Positions 1 through 6,765 are shown, counted from the stretch's first letter. The stretch is 9,670 nt of DNA from an uncultured Corynebacterium sp. (GCF_902489365.1 NZ_CABTZR010000079.1:1-9670); one strand, 5' to 3'. The notes: generated by a model not told the origin, from the letters alone. Translations and numbers: made by a program.

Positions 1-1178
1 ACGCCGAACAGGAAAGGCGTCAACCACGCTACGGCTCGGCCGGTCGTAGCGTAGAGGCCAAACATCTCGCCTTCGCGTCCCGGCGGGGCAACGCGCGCCA
101 AGAAACCGCGGGCGGAAGCCTGGGCTGGTCCCACGCACAGGCAGAGGATGAGCCCGCAGATCCAGAAGGCTGTGGGGCCGTGCGCGAAAAACATCACACT
201 AGCCATTGCAGTGAGAATTGTCAGGCAGGTGAGGATGATGGCTTTGGGGCCCACGTGATCGTCGATCAGCCCGCCCACCACGGCGCCCAGCGCGGCCGCA
301 ACGTTGGCGGCAACGCCGAAGATGAGGACGTCTCCGGGAGACAGTCCGTAGACGGACACGCCCAACACCGCCCCGAAGCTGAACACGGCCGAGAGCCCAT
401 CGCGGAAGATGGCCGAAGCAAAGAGGAAGGCAAAGGCGTTGCGATCCTCCCGCCACAGCGTGTGCACCGTGCGCCATAGCTCGCGGTACGACGCGGCCAC
501 GCCGCCTGTCAATTCACCCGAAGGCGCAATCTCCGGCACGCGCAGCAGAACGGGGATAGCAGACAGCCCAAACCAGGCCGCAGCGAGCAGCGCCACGAGC
601 CGAATATTCCAGCCGCCCTCCGTGGATAGTCCTAGGCCGCCGCCCTCGCCGGAGACGAAGCCGAAGTAACAGATGAGCAGCAGCACGATGCCACCGAAAT
701 AGCCTGCTGACCAGCCCAGGCCGGAGACTCGCCCTACCTTGTCCTCGGTGGCCACTTGGTTGAGCTGAGCAAAGTAATTGACCTCCGCGAACTGGATGGT
801 CACCGAACCTACCGCCAAGCCGATAAGACCCAGCCAGAAATACGCGGGCGCGTCATTGCGGATGAAGAACAGGCTGCCCATGACCAGGAATGTCAGCAGC
901 GACCAGAAGCCCAGGGCGCGACGCCGCGTGCCCAACCGGTCAGAGCGCTGGCCCATCACGGGGGTCACCGCAAAAATCACCAGACCCGCCACCGTCATGG
1001 ACCACGACAACCATTGTGCCGGGGTGAACTGCGAATCAATCTGCTGGCCCACCGAGTCGGTGAGGTAGACCGAGAAAATAAACGTCACGAGCACCGCATT
1101 GAAGGCGGCCGAACCCCAGTCCCACAGGGCCCAGGCAGCCACGGTGAGCCGGTCAGTGCGCTTCGAGTCATGCGTCAT
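1..1178 (-). CDS. MFS transporter, UMF1/Atg22-like family (3' end beyond window)
   Basis: This frame is open from ATG 1178 to the window edge, giving 392 residues without a stop; the family is usually about 430-450 aa, so only the last one or two helices are missing. It is a polytopic inner-membrane protein. The N-terminal helix carries WDWGSAAFNAVLVTF (19-33), typical of UMF1/Atg22-like permeases. The loop near 76-88 (GQRSDRLGTRRRA) is the MFS motif A between helices 2 and 3, and GRAVAWLTPFLFG (380-392) matches the conserved late region of the family. A TGA lies in frame two codons upstream, so 1178 is the earliest possible ATG. No Shine-Dalgarno is visible, but TACGAT lies 8 nt upstream, which fits a leaderless mRNA. 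The substrate is unknown; yeast Atg22 exports amino acids from the vacuole, but that cannot be transferred to bacterial members. It is divergent from the phosphate-type regulator, so shared control is possible. Confidence 0.85.
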   Translation of the reverse strand, partial: MTHDSKRTDRLTVAAWALWDWGSAAFNAVLVTFIFSVYLTDSVGQQIDSQFTPAQWLSWSMTVAGLVIFAVTPVMGQRSDRLGTRRRALGFWSLLTFLVMGSLFFIRNDAPAYFWLGLIGLAVGSVTIQFAEVNYFAQLNQVATEDKVGRVSGLGWSAGYFGGIVLLLICYFGFVSGEGGGLGLSTEGGWNIRLVALLAAAWFGLSAIPVLLRVPEIAPSGELTGGVAASYRELWRTVHTLWREDRNAFAFLFASAIFRDGLSAVFSFGAVLGVSVYGLSPGDVLIFGVAANVAAALGAVVGGLIDDHVGPKAIILTCLTILTAMASVMFFAHGPTAFWICGLILCLCVGPAQASARGFLARVAPPGREGEMFGLYATTGRAVAWLTPFLFG

Positions 1179-1186
1179 GCTTCATT

Positions 1187-1192
1187 ATCGTA
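1187..1192 (-). promoter_or_regulatory. Candidate -10 box of the MFS gene
   Basis: On the minus strand TACGAT fits the actinobacterial TANNNT -10 pattern and ends 8 nt before ATG 1178. With no ribosome binding site in between, transcription probably starts at or next to the start codon. The overlapping GATAAT is an alternative hexamer but lies closer to the ATG. No convincing -35 is visible. Confidence 0.4.
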
Positions 1193-1232
1193 GGCAAAAC
1201 ATTCGCCCAATGGAGCGGTCTCGCCCCCTCGG

Positions 1233-1251
1233 TTCACAGCGCACGTACAGA
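1233..1251 (+). promoter_or_regulatory. Candidate PhoR/PhoP binding box upstream of phoR
   Basis: The sequence TTCACAGC-GCA-CGTACAGA contains two half-sites with an 11-bp period. The first contains TCACAGC, the mycobacterial PhoP half-site; the second keeps only the ACAG core. As recalled, C. glutamicum PhoR sites are loosely conserved 8-bp direct repeats with a 3-bp spacer, which matches the geometry. The box lies about 110 bp before the response-regulator start and about 55 bp before the divergent transporter start. It would allow autoregulation and perhaps control of the transporter. The second half-site is weak, so chance is not excluded. Confidence 0.4.
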
Positions 1252-1288
1252 CTCCGCTCAGTACCCTTGGAAGGCAGAGTGCAATACT

Positions 1289-1305
1289 TCTCATTCTGAA
1301 TGAGA
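1289..1305. promoter_or_regulatory. 17-bp perfect palindrome, possible operator
   Basis: TCTCATTC-T-GAATGAGA is a perfect 8-bp inverted repeat around one central base. It overlaps TGAGATA (1301-1307), which resembles a corynebacterial extended -10 (TGnGnTA) for the downstream response regulator. An operator there would block or modulate the promoter. A copy of CCCTTGG lies on each side (1264-1270 and 1309-1315). I do not recognise it as the site of a known regulator. Confidence 0.4.
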
Positions 1306-1316
1306 TATCCCTTGGC

Positions 1317-1338
1317 GCTTCCTGGCGTCAGGAGAAGC
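1317..1338 (+). promoter_or_regulatory. Hairpin in the leader of the response-regulator gene
   Basis: GCTT-CCTG, loop GCGT, CAGG, a 2-nt AG bulge, then AAGC gives an 8-bp bulged stem. It ends just before the likely ribosome binding site AGAAAGGA (1341-1348), whose spacing of 13 nt to ATG 1362 is longer than usual. The hairpin could affect initiation or simply be a chance fold. Confidence 0.25.
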
Positions 1339-1361
1339 GGAGAAAGGACCAAAGCGGGACC

Positions 1362-2066
1362 ATGGATGATTCAAAGGACGTCAAGGTACTTGTCGTCGAT
1401 GACGAGCCCAATATCGTTGAGCTGCTCACCGTCTCCCTAAAGTTTCAAGGTTTCGACGTACACAGCGCCAATTCTGGCAATGAGGCCCTGCGCATCGCGC
1501 GTGAGATCAATCCAGACGCTTACATCATGGACGTCATGATGCCGGGCATGGACGGCTTCGAGCTGCTGGGCAAGCTGCGTGCAGAGGGTCTCGACGGCCC
1601 CGTGCTCTACCTGACTGCCAAGGACAGCGTGGACCAGCGCATCCACGGCCTGACCATTGGCGCGGATGATTACGTCACCAAGCCCTTCAGCCTGGAAGAG
1701 GTCATCACCCGCTTGCGCGTGATTCTGCGCCGCGGTAACGCGGTGGATGACCAGGGCGGCGACGCCACCATGACCTATGCCGACCTCACCCTCAACGATG
1801 ACACCCACGAGGTCACCAAGGCAGGGGAGATCGTGGAGCTTTCGCCCACTGAGTTCAACCTGCTGCGCTACCTCATGCAGAACCGCGAGGTCGTGCTGTC
1901 CAAGTCTAAGATCCTGGATAATGTCTGGCACTACGACTTCGGTGGTGACGGCAACGTGGTGGAGTCTTACATTTCTTACCTACGCCGCAAAATTGATACC
2001 GGCGATACCCCGCTTATTCACACCGTCCGCGGTGTCGGTTACGTGCTGCGCATGCCGCGCTCGTAG
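1362..2066 (+). CDS. phoR: Two-component response regulator, OmpR/PhoB family, phosphate type (PhoR; PhoP in mycobacteria)
   Basis: A 234-aa DNA-binding transcription factor. The receiver domain (about 8-125) has the acidic pair D13/D14, the phosphoacceptor D57 in IMDVMMPGMDG, T85 and K107 (VTKPFS). The winged-helix domain (about 137-232) includes LSPTEFNLLRYL (160-171) and the region GGDGNVVESYISYLRRKID (194-212) with the recognition helix, ending in RGVGYVLR. Stretches such as VVDDEPNIVELL, SLKFQGF, GADDYVTKPFSLEEVITRL and WHYDFGGD are nearly those of M. tuberculosis PhoP, whose C. glutamicum counterpart is called PhoR and controls the phosphate-starvation response. The start is ATG 1362 with AGAAAGGA upstream at long spacing. 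The sensor kinase follows after 11 bp, so the two are co-transcribed. The symbol follows C. glutamicum naming; in mycobacteria phoR is the kinase. Confidence 0.9.
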   Translation: MDDSKDVKVLVVDDEPNIVELLTVSLKFQGFDVHSANSGNEALRIAREINPDAYIMDVMMPGMDGFELLGKLRAEGLDGPVLYLTAKDSVDQRIHGLTIGADDYVTKPFSLEEVITRLRVILRRGNAVDDQGGDATMTYADLTLNDDTHEVTKAGEIVELSPTEFNLLRYLMQNREVVLSKSKILDNVWHYDFGGDGNVVESYISYLRRKIDTGDTPLIHTVRGVGYVLRMPRS

Positions 2067-2077
2067 GCTCATCCACT

Positions 2078-3532
2078 ATGAGCGAACCCACCGCGAATAT
2101 TCAGGCCCCACAATCCGGGGTGACGCTGGTGCGGGAGAAAGCCCCGCGCCGGCGTATGCAGCGCCCCAAAGCGCTGCCCCTGCGCACGTGGCTACTCGTC
2201 CTCATGGTGCTGGTATCGGGGCTCGGCCTAGCCATGTCCTCCCTGGCGGTGTCGTCGATTATGCGCAACGTGCTCTACACCCGAGTGGACACCGAGCTTA
2301 ACGACGCCCATAGTTCCTGGGCCAGCAACCTCGACGAGTCCTTTTATATGCCGCAGGACGGAAGCCGCCGACCCCCGACGGACTATGTGGCGCTGGCGTA
2401 CTATCCCGATGGCTCCGTGGTGACCACGCGGCCGATGGCCGCATTGCCCGATGCGCGCAACGTGATCGTCGGCGGGGAACCCACCACCGTGCGCTCGATT
2501 CAGGGCGAGACCGAATGGCGGGCCGTGGCCAAGCTCCAACGGGATGGTTCCGTGGTGGTCGTCGCCAAAGACATGACGACGGAGAACTCCATCCTGAAAG
2601 GGTTGGCGATTGTCCAGGTGATCATCGCGGCCTTGGTCATGCTGATCATCGCGGTGGTGGGCATGTGGCTGATCCACCGGGCGCTGCGGCCGCTGCGGGT
2701 GGTCGAGAAAACGGCCTCCCAAATCGCGGCCGGCAACCTGGACAAGCGCGTGCCGGAGTGGCCACTACATACCGAGGTAGGCCAGCTCGCTGCGGCGCTC
2801 AACGTCATGCTGGGGCAGCTGCAGAATTCCGTTGTCGATGCGCAGGAAAAAGAACAGCAAATGCGCCGCTTCGTCGGCGATGCCTCCCACGAGCTACGCA
2901 CGCCGCTGACCAGCCTGCGCGGCTACACGGAGCTGTACCGCTCGGGGGCTACCCAGGACGCGGAGTTTGTCTTCAGCAAGATCGATGCCGAGTCGCAGCG
3001 CATGTCGTTGCTCGTGGAGGATCTGTTGGCCCTGACGCGCGCGGAGGGCTCGCGCTTGGATATGCGCGAGGTAGACATGCTGGAACTTGTGCTGTCAGTA
3101 GGTTCCTCGGCGCGGGCGGCTTTTGCGGGCCGCACCATCAACGTCAATAATGAGGCCTCGGGGATTCCGATGGTCAACGGTGACGCGGACCGCCTACACC
3201 AAGTGCTGCTCAACTTGGTGTCCAATGGTATCCGCCACGGCGGCGAGGAGGCGTCGGTGACGCTCACCTTGCGCGACGACGAGGAGCACGTGCTTATCGA
3301 CGTCGCCGATGACGGCAAAGGCATCTCCCCCGAAGACGCGGCCCATATTTTCGAGCGCTTCTACCGTGCAGACACCTCGCGCACCCGCGATACGGGTGGC
3401 TCTGGTTTGGGCTTGGCCATCGTGAAGTCGCTCGTGGAGCAGCACGGCGGTTCAATCTCCGTGGATTCGGAGCTGGGCAGCGGATCGGTCTTCACTATCT
3501 GCCTGCCCAAAGCGCCAACCGACGGCAGCTAA
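2078..3532 (+). CDS. phoS: Sensor histidine kinase, HAMP-containing, partner of the PhoR-type regulator
   Basis: A 484-aa membrane kinase that autophosphorylates on histidine and passes phosphate to the regulator encoded just upstream. After a basic N-tail come TM1 (about 36-60), an extracytoplasmic sensor region of about 110 residues (61-172), TM2 (about 173-199) and a HAMP linker (about 200-250). The dimerisation domain has FVGDASHELRTPLTSLRGY with phosphoacceptor H271. The ATPase domain shows the N box (N379, N383), G1 box DDGKG (411-415), F box IFERFYR (424-430) and G2 box GSGLG (441-445), so all catalytic elements are intact. The start ATG lies 11 bp after the regulator's stop and lacks a clear Shine-Dalgarno, so translation probably depends on coupling; TAGGCT, overlapping the regulator's stop, sits 8 nt before the ATG and could give an internal leaderless start. 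Organisation and partner fit PhoS of C. glutamicum (PhoR of mycobacteria). The sensed ligand cannot be read from the sequence. Confidence 0.87.
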   Translation: MSEPTANIQAPQSGVTLVREKAPRRRMQRPKALPLRTWLLVLMVLVSGLGLAMSSLAVSSIMRNVLYTRVDTELNDAHSSWASNLDESFYMPQDGSRRPPTDYVALAYYPDGSVVTTRPMAALPDARNVIVGGEPTTVRSIQGETEWRAVAKLQRDGSVVVVAKDMTTENSILKGLAIVQVIIAALVMLIIAVVGMWLIHRALRPLRVVEKTASQIAAGNLDKRVPEWPLHTEVGQLAAALNVMLGQLQNSVVDAQEKEQQMRRFVGDASHELRTPLTSLRGYTELYRSGATQDAEFVFSKIDAESQRMSLLVEDLLALTRAEGSRLDMREVDMLELVLSVGSSARAAFAGRTINVNNEASGIPMVNGDADRLHQVLLNLVSNGIRHGGEEASVTLTLRDDEEHVLIDVADDGKGISPEDAAHIFERFYRADTSRTRDTGGSGLGLAIVKSLVEQHGGSISVDSELGSGSVFTICLPKAPTDGS

Positions 3533-3545
3533 CGCCTAGCTGTCG
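3523..3545. terminator. Hairpin spanning both stop codons of a convergent gene pair
   Basis: CGGCAGCTA, loop ACGCC, TAGCTGTCG forms a 9-bp stem with one G-T position. The kinase's TAA (3530-3532) and the HIT gene's TAG (3538-3536) both lie inside it, with only 3 bp between the two stops. It may limit read-through in both directions. No T-run follows on either strand, so it is not a classical intrinsic terminator. Confidence 0.35.
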
Positions 3546-3964
3546 CGGCGGCCATCCTCATCCGTGCCGAGGTGCTGGCGGATGCGCGCGGCGGCCTCGT
3601 CCATGGCGGCGGGGTCGGTGGCGTCGGCTGCGAAGGCCTTCGCGAAGTCGTAGTCTTCCATCTTCTCGGTGGGGAAGAGGTGGATGTGGGTATGAGGAAC
3701 GTCGAAGCCAGCGATGATGTAGCCCGTACGCGGGGTGTCGAAGGCCGTCTTGATGGCGCCACCGATCTCTAGAGCGATCTCGTTGAGGTGTGCCCAGGTT
3801 TCTGAATCGAGGTCAGTCCACTTATCGACCTCCTCGACCGGCACCACCAAGGTGTGGCCATAACGCAGCGGCTCGATGGACAAAAACGCCACGCACTTCT
3901 CGTCGCGGTACACAAAGCGAGCAGGCAGCTCGCCCTCGATGATCTTTGTAAATACGGAAGACAT
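3536..3964 (-). CDS. HIT-family nucleotide hydrolase/transferase (HINT/Ap4A hydrolase type)
   Basis: A 142-aa soluble protein of the histidine-triad superfamily, enzymes that hydrolyse phosphoramidate or dinucleoside polyphosphate bonds through a nucleotidyl-histidine intermediate. The N-terminus MSSVFTKIIEGELPARFVY, then VAFLSIEPLRYGHTLVVP (25-42), are standard HIT strands. The triad is PHTHIHLFP (90-98), with H93 as the expected nucleophile. The acidic, alanine-rich C-tail after about 105 is variable in the family. The frame stays open further upstream, opposite purD, but ATG 3964 gives the family's normal N-terminus and length. There is no Shine-Dalgarno; TAGCCT lies 7 nt before the ATG, suggesting a leaderless mRNA. 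It is divergent from purD with 34 bp between start codons. A role in nucleotide clean-up beside purine synthesis is inferred, not shown. The exact substrate is undetermined. Confidence 0.92.
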   Translation of the reverse strand: MSSVFTKIIEGELPARFVYRDEKCVAFLSIEPLRYGHTLVVPVEEVDKWTDLDSETWAHLNEIALEIGGAIKTAFDTPRTGYIIAGFDVPHTHIHLFPTEKMEDYDFAKAFAADATDPAAMDEAAARIRQHLGTDEDGRRDS

Positions 3965-3971
3965 GGCCCCT

Positions 3972-3977
3972 AGGCTA
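3972..3977 (-). promoter_or_regulatory. Candidate -10 box of the HIT gene (leaderless)
   Basis: On the minus strand TAGCCT matches TANNNT and is separated by exactly 7 nt from ATG 3964, which places the transcription start at the start codon. Confidence 0.4.
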
Positions 3978-3985
3978 CCGCCAGT

Positions 3986-3991
3986 TAAGAT
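3986..3991 (+). promoter_or_regulatory. Candidate -10 box of purD (leaderless)
   Basis: TAAGAT matches TANNNT and ends 7 nt before ATG 3999. The short stretch in between has no ribosome binding site, so the mRNA probably begins at or beside the ATG. It lies back to back with the HIT gene's -10 (8 bp between the hexamers), so the two RNA polymerase sites must overlap. Confidence 0.5.
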
Positions 3992-3998
3992 AGACGGC

Positions 3999-5273
3999 AT
4001 GCGCATTCTCGTTATTGGCTCGGGCGGCCGCGAACACGCCCTGCTCACTGGCCTTAAATCTGACCCCTCTGTTACCGATTTGCACATCGCACCGGGTTCC
4101 CCGGCGCATAAGATGCAGGCCACCATCCACCCGGAGTATTCCCAGGTGGACGATCCTGCGCGTATGACGGAGCTGGCTGTTGATATTGACGCGGATCTGG
4201 TCGTCATCGGCCCAGAGGTGCCGCTGGTGAAAGGCGTGGCGGATGCTCTGCGCGAGCGCGGCATTGCGGTCTTCGGGCCGTCGGCAAGCGCGGCACAGAT
4301 CGAGGGATCCAAAGCATTTGCCAAGGATGTCATGGCGGCCGCCGGCGTGCGCACCGCCCGCGCGGAGCAGCTCGCCCCCGGCACCAGCGATGAGGACATC
4401 GAGGCCGCCCTCGATCGTTTCGGCCCGCACTTCGTGGTTAAGGACGACGGCTTGGCCGGCGGCAAGGGCGTCGTGGTGACCGAGTCTCGCGACGCGGCCC
4501 GCGCGCACGTCGATGCGGTCCATGCCGTGGGTAACCCAGTGCTGCTCGAGTCCTTCCTCGACGGCCCGGAGGTCTCCCTGTTCTGCTTGGTGGACGGCGA
4601 GACCGTCGTCCCGCTGCTCCCGGCGCAGGACCATAAGCGCGCCTATGACAACGATGAAGGCCCCAACACCGGCGGCATGGGCGCCTACACCCCGCTGCCG
4701 TGGCTGCCTGCCGACGGCGTCCAGCGCATCGTCGACGAAGTCTGCGTCCCCGTGGCCAAGGAAATGGTCAAGCGCGGCACCCCGTACTCTGGCTTGCTGT
4801 ACGCCGGCCTGGCGTGGGGCAAGGAAGGCCCAGCCGTGGTGGAGTTCAATGCCCGCTTCGGTGACCCGGAAACGCAGGCGGTGCTCGCTTTGCTGAAGTC
4901 TCCCCTGGGTGAGGTTTTGAGTGCCACCGCTACCGGACAGCTAGCGGAGCTGGCGCCGCTGGAGTGGGAAGACGGCTATGCCGTCACCGTGGTGCTGGCT
5001 GCCGAGGGCTACCCGGCTTCGCCGCGCAAGGGCGATCCGATTGCCTCGCCGGACCTTGATGATCCCACCCGGGTTCTGCACGCCGGTACCACCACGGGGG
5101 AGGGCGGCTACGTCTCCAACGGTGGGCGCGTCCTCAACGTTCTCGGCCGTGGTGCCACCCTCGCCGATGCCCGCGCGGCCGCCTACGAGGTTCTCGGCGG
5201 CATCGAACTGGAGGGCAGCTTCTTCCGCACGGACATTGCTCTGCCCGCGGAAAAGGGCGAAATCAGCATCTAA
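3999..5273 (+). CDS. purD: Phosphoribosylamine--glycine ligase (GAR synthetase)
   Basis: A 424-aa cytoplasmic ATP-grasp enzyme that joins 5-phosphoribosylamine to glycine using ATP, giving glycinamide ribonucleotide, the second step of purine synthesis. The N domain opens with MRILVIGSGGREHAL (1-15); GPEVPLVKGVAD (71-82) and FGPSASAAQIEGSKAFAKD (92-110) follow. The ATP-grasp core has VVKDDGLAGGKGVVV (146-160), the block at 207-235 including GPNTGGMGAYTP (221-232), and the GARS signature RFGDPETQ (286-293) with metal-binding acidic residues. The C domain contains VTVVLAAEGYP (329-339). Length is normal. The frame continues upstream to 3876 but ATG 3999 gives the conserved N-terminus. No Shine-Dalgarno is present, fitting a leaderless start. 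purB follows 39 bp later on the same strand. Confidence 0.97.
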   Translation: MRILVIGSGGREHALLTGLKSDPSVTDLHIAPGSPAHKMQATIHPEYSQVDDPARMTELAVDIDADLVVIGPEVPLVKGVADALRERGIAVFGPSASAAQIEGSKAFAKDVMAAAGVRTARAEQLAPGTSDEDIEAALDRFGPHFVVKDDGLAGGKGVVVTESRDAARAHVDAVHAVGNPVLLESFLDGPEVSLFCLVDGETVVPLLPAQDHKRAYDNDEGPNTGGMGAYTPLPWLPADGVQRIVDEVCVPVAKEMVKRGTPYSGLLYAGLAWGKEGPAVVEFNARFGDPETQAVLALLKSPLGEVLSATATGQLAELAPLEWEDGYAVTVVLAAEGYPASPRKGDPIASPDLDDPTRVLHAGTTTGEGGYVSNGGRVLNVLGRGATLADARAAAYEVLGGIELEGSFFRTDIALPAEKGEISI

Positions 5274-5305
5274 TCCGCTGATAATGCCGCCTTTCGGGCG
5301 CGGCG

Positions 5306-5314
5306 TGGAATAAT
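5306..5314 (+). promoter_or_regulatory. Candidate extended -10 of purB, overlapping the annotated ATG
   Basis: TGGAATAAT has the TG-n extension and a hexamer AATAAT one base from TATAAT. The first possible start codon, ATG 5313, lies inside this element, and GTG 5322 follows the hexamer by exactly 7 nt. If the promoter is active the transcript would begin at or next to GTG 5322. The upstream 39-bp gap also holds a small stem (GCCGC 5286-5290 with GCGGC 5300-5304) and no good -35. Confidence 0.4.
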
Positions 5315-6752
5315 GAGCGACGTGGCTGAAAAGAAGAACATTTCCAACGTCCTGTCCGCTCGATACTCCTCCCCGGAGATGGCTGAAATCTGGTCCCCAG
5401 AGCACAAGATTATTCTGGAGCGCCAGCTGTGGATCGCGGTGATGACGGCGCAGAAGGATCTTGGCGTCGACATCCCTGCCTCGGCTATCGCCGCCTACGA
5501 GGCGCAGGTTGAGAACGTCAACCTCGCCTCCATCGCGGAGCGTGAGCGCGTGACGCGCCACGACGTCAAGGCGCGCATCGAGGAGTTCAACGCCCTGGCC
5601 GGCTGCGAACACATCCACAAGGGGATGACCTCGCGTGACCTGACGGAGAACGTGGAGCAGCTGCAGATCCTGCGGTCTTTGGAGCTGACCCGCGATAAGG
5701 CCATCGCGGTGGTCTCGCGCATCGGTGAGCGTGCTGCGCAGTACCAGACGCTGGTGATGGCCGGTCGTTCGCACAACGTCGCCGCCCAGGCCACGACCCT
5801 GGGTAAGCGTTTCGCCTCGGCTGCCGACGAGCTGCTGCTCGGCATCGAGCGCGTGGAATCGCTGCTGAGCCGCTATCCGCTGCGCGGTATCAAGGGCCCG
5901 ATGGGCACCTCGCAGGACATGCTCGACCTCATGGGTGGCTCCGAAGACAAGCTCGCCGCGCTGGAGACCCGCATTGCGGATCACCTAGGATTCTCCCGAG
6001 TCTTCAACTCGGTGGGCCAGGTCTACCCGCGCTCCCTCGACTTTGATGCTGTGTCCGCGCTGGTGGAGCTTGGTGCTGCGCCCTCCTCACTGGCGACGAC
6101 CATCCGCCTCATGGCCGGCAACGAAACCGTCACTGAAGGCTTCAAGGAGGGGCAGGTTGGCTCCTCCGCGATGCCGCACAAGATGAATGCCCGCTCCTGC
6201 GAGCGCGTCGGCGGTTTCCAGGTCATTCTGCGCGGCTACCTGACGATGGTGGCGGACCTGTCCGGCCAGCAGTGGAACGAGGGCGACGTGTTCTGTTCGG
6301 TGGTGCGCCGCGTGGCGCTGCCCGACGCCTTCTTCGCTATCGACGGCATGTTTGAAACCTTCCTCACCGTGCTCGACGAGTTCGGTGCTTTCCCGGCCAT
6401 GATTGACCGCGAGCTGGAGCGCTACCTGCCGTTCCTCGCCACCACCCGCATCCTCATGGCGGCGGTGCGCGCGGGCGTGGGCCGTGAGACCGCGCACGAG
6501 GTCATCAAGGAAAACGCCGTCGCCGTGGCGCTCAACATGCGTGAGAATGGCGGGGAGCAGGACCTCATTGAGCGCCTGGCTGCCGATGAGCGCCTGCCGC
6601 TCGATGCCGCTGCCCTCGAGGCCGCGCTGTCGGACAAACACGCCTTCATCGGTGCTGCCGAATCGCAGGTAAGCCAGATCCTGGGCCGCATCAAGGCGAT
6701 TGTTGACCAGCATCCGAAGGCCGCGGCCTACACCCCGGGCGAGATCCTCTAG
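5313..6752 (+). CDS. purB: Adenylosuccinate lyase
   Basis: A 479-aa cytoplasmic enzyme of the fumarase/aspartase superfamily. It cleaves SAICAR to AICAR and adenylosuccinate to AMP, releasing fumarate each time, so it serves both the main purine pathway and the AMP branch. Visible blocks are NVLSARYSSPEMAEIWSPE (12-30), HIHKGMTSRDLTENVEQL (100-117), AGRSHNVAAQATTLGKRF (150-167) with the probable acid/base H154, YPLRGIKGPMGTSQDML (188-204), VYPRSLDFD (237-245) and the lyase signature GSSAMPHKMN (283-292), whose mobile-loop serine (S284 or S285) is catalytic. It ends TPGEIL as in M. tuberculosis PurB, which it closely resembles throughout. The ATG at 5313 lies within a likely -10 element; GTG 5322 (476 aa, starting at VAEKKN) is an alternative leaderless start. 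The gene may be read both from purD and from its own promoter. Confidence 0.96.
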   Translation: MSDVAEKKNISNVLSARYSSPEMAEIWSPEHKIILERQLWIAVMTAQKDLGVDIPASAIAAYEAQVENVNLASIAERERVTRHDVKARIEEFNALAGCEHIHKGMTSRDLTENVEQLQILRSLELTRDKAIAVVSRIGERAAQYQTLVMAGRSHNVAAQATTLGKRFASAADELLLGIERVESLLSRYPLRGIKGPMGTSQDMLDLMGGSEDKLAALETRIADHLGFSRVFNSVGQVYPRSLDFDAVSALVELGAAPSSLATTIRLMAGNETVTEGFKEGQVGSSAMPHKMNARSCERVGGFQVILRGYLTMVADLSGQQWNEGDVFCSVVRRVALPDAFFAIDGMFETFLTVLDEFGAFPAMIDRELERYLPFLATTRILMAAVRAGVGRETAHEVIKENAVAVALNMRENGGEQDLIERLAADERLPLDAAALEAALSDKHAFIGAAESQVSQILGRIKAIVDQHPKAAAYTPGEIL

Positions 6753-6765
6753 CTCCCCACCCTTG

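Noticed and set aside
756..1193. Open frames on the plus strand across the first 1.2 kb, up to 145 aa
   Set aside because: They lie opposite the MFS transporter, whose minus-strand frame gives clear membrane helices and family motifs; the plus-strand products are low-complexity, typical of antisense frames in GC-rich DNA.
3876..3998. Upstream extension of purD by 41 residues
   Set aside because: It is antisense to the HIT gene and precedes the conserved MRILVIGSGGREHA start.
3965..4465. N-terminal extension of the HIT protein to 309 aa
   Set aside because: The extra 167 residues are antisense to purD and unlike any HIT domain; ATG 3964 gives the standard N-terminus and length.
5286..5304. 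Small hairpin between purD and purB as a terminator
   Set aside because: The stem is only 5 bp, there is no T-run, and it lies within 40 bp of purB on the same strand; more likely incidental.
4941..5984. Minus-strand 347-aa open frame across purD and purB
   Set aside because: It is a shadow of two certain purine genes and spans their intergenic gap; its product has no recognisable domain.
6087..6713. Minus-strand 208-aa open frame within purB
   Set aside because: Antisense to a well-conserved enzyme, composition typical of a shadow frame.
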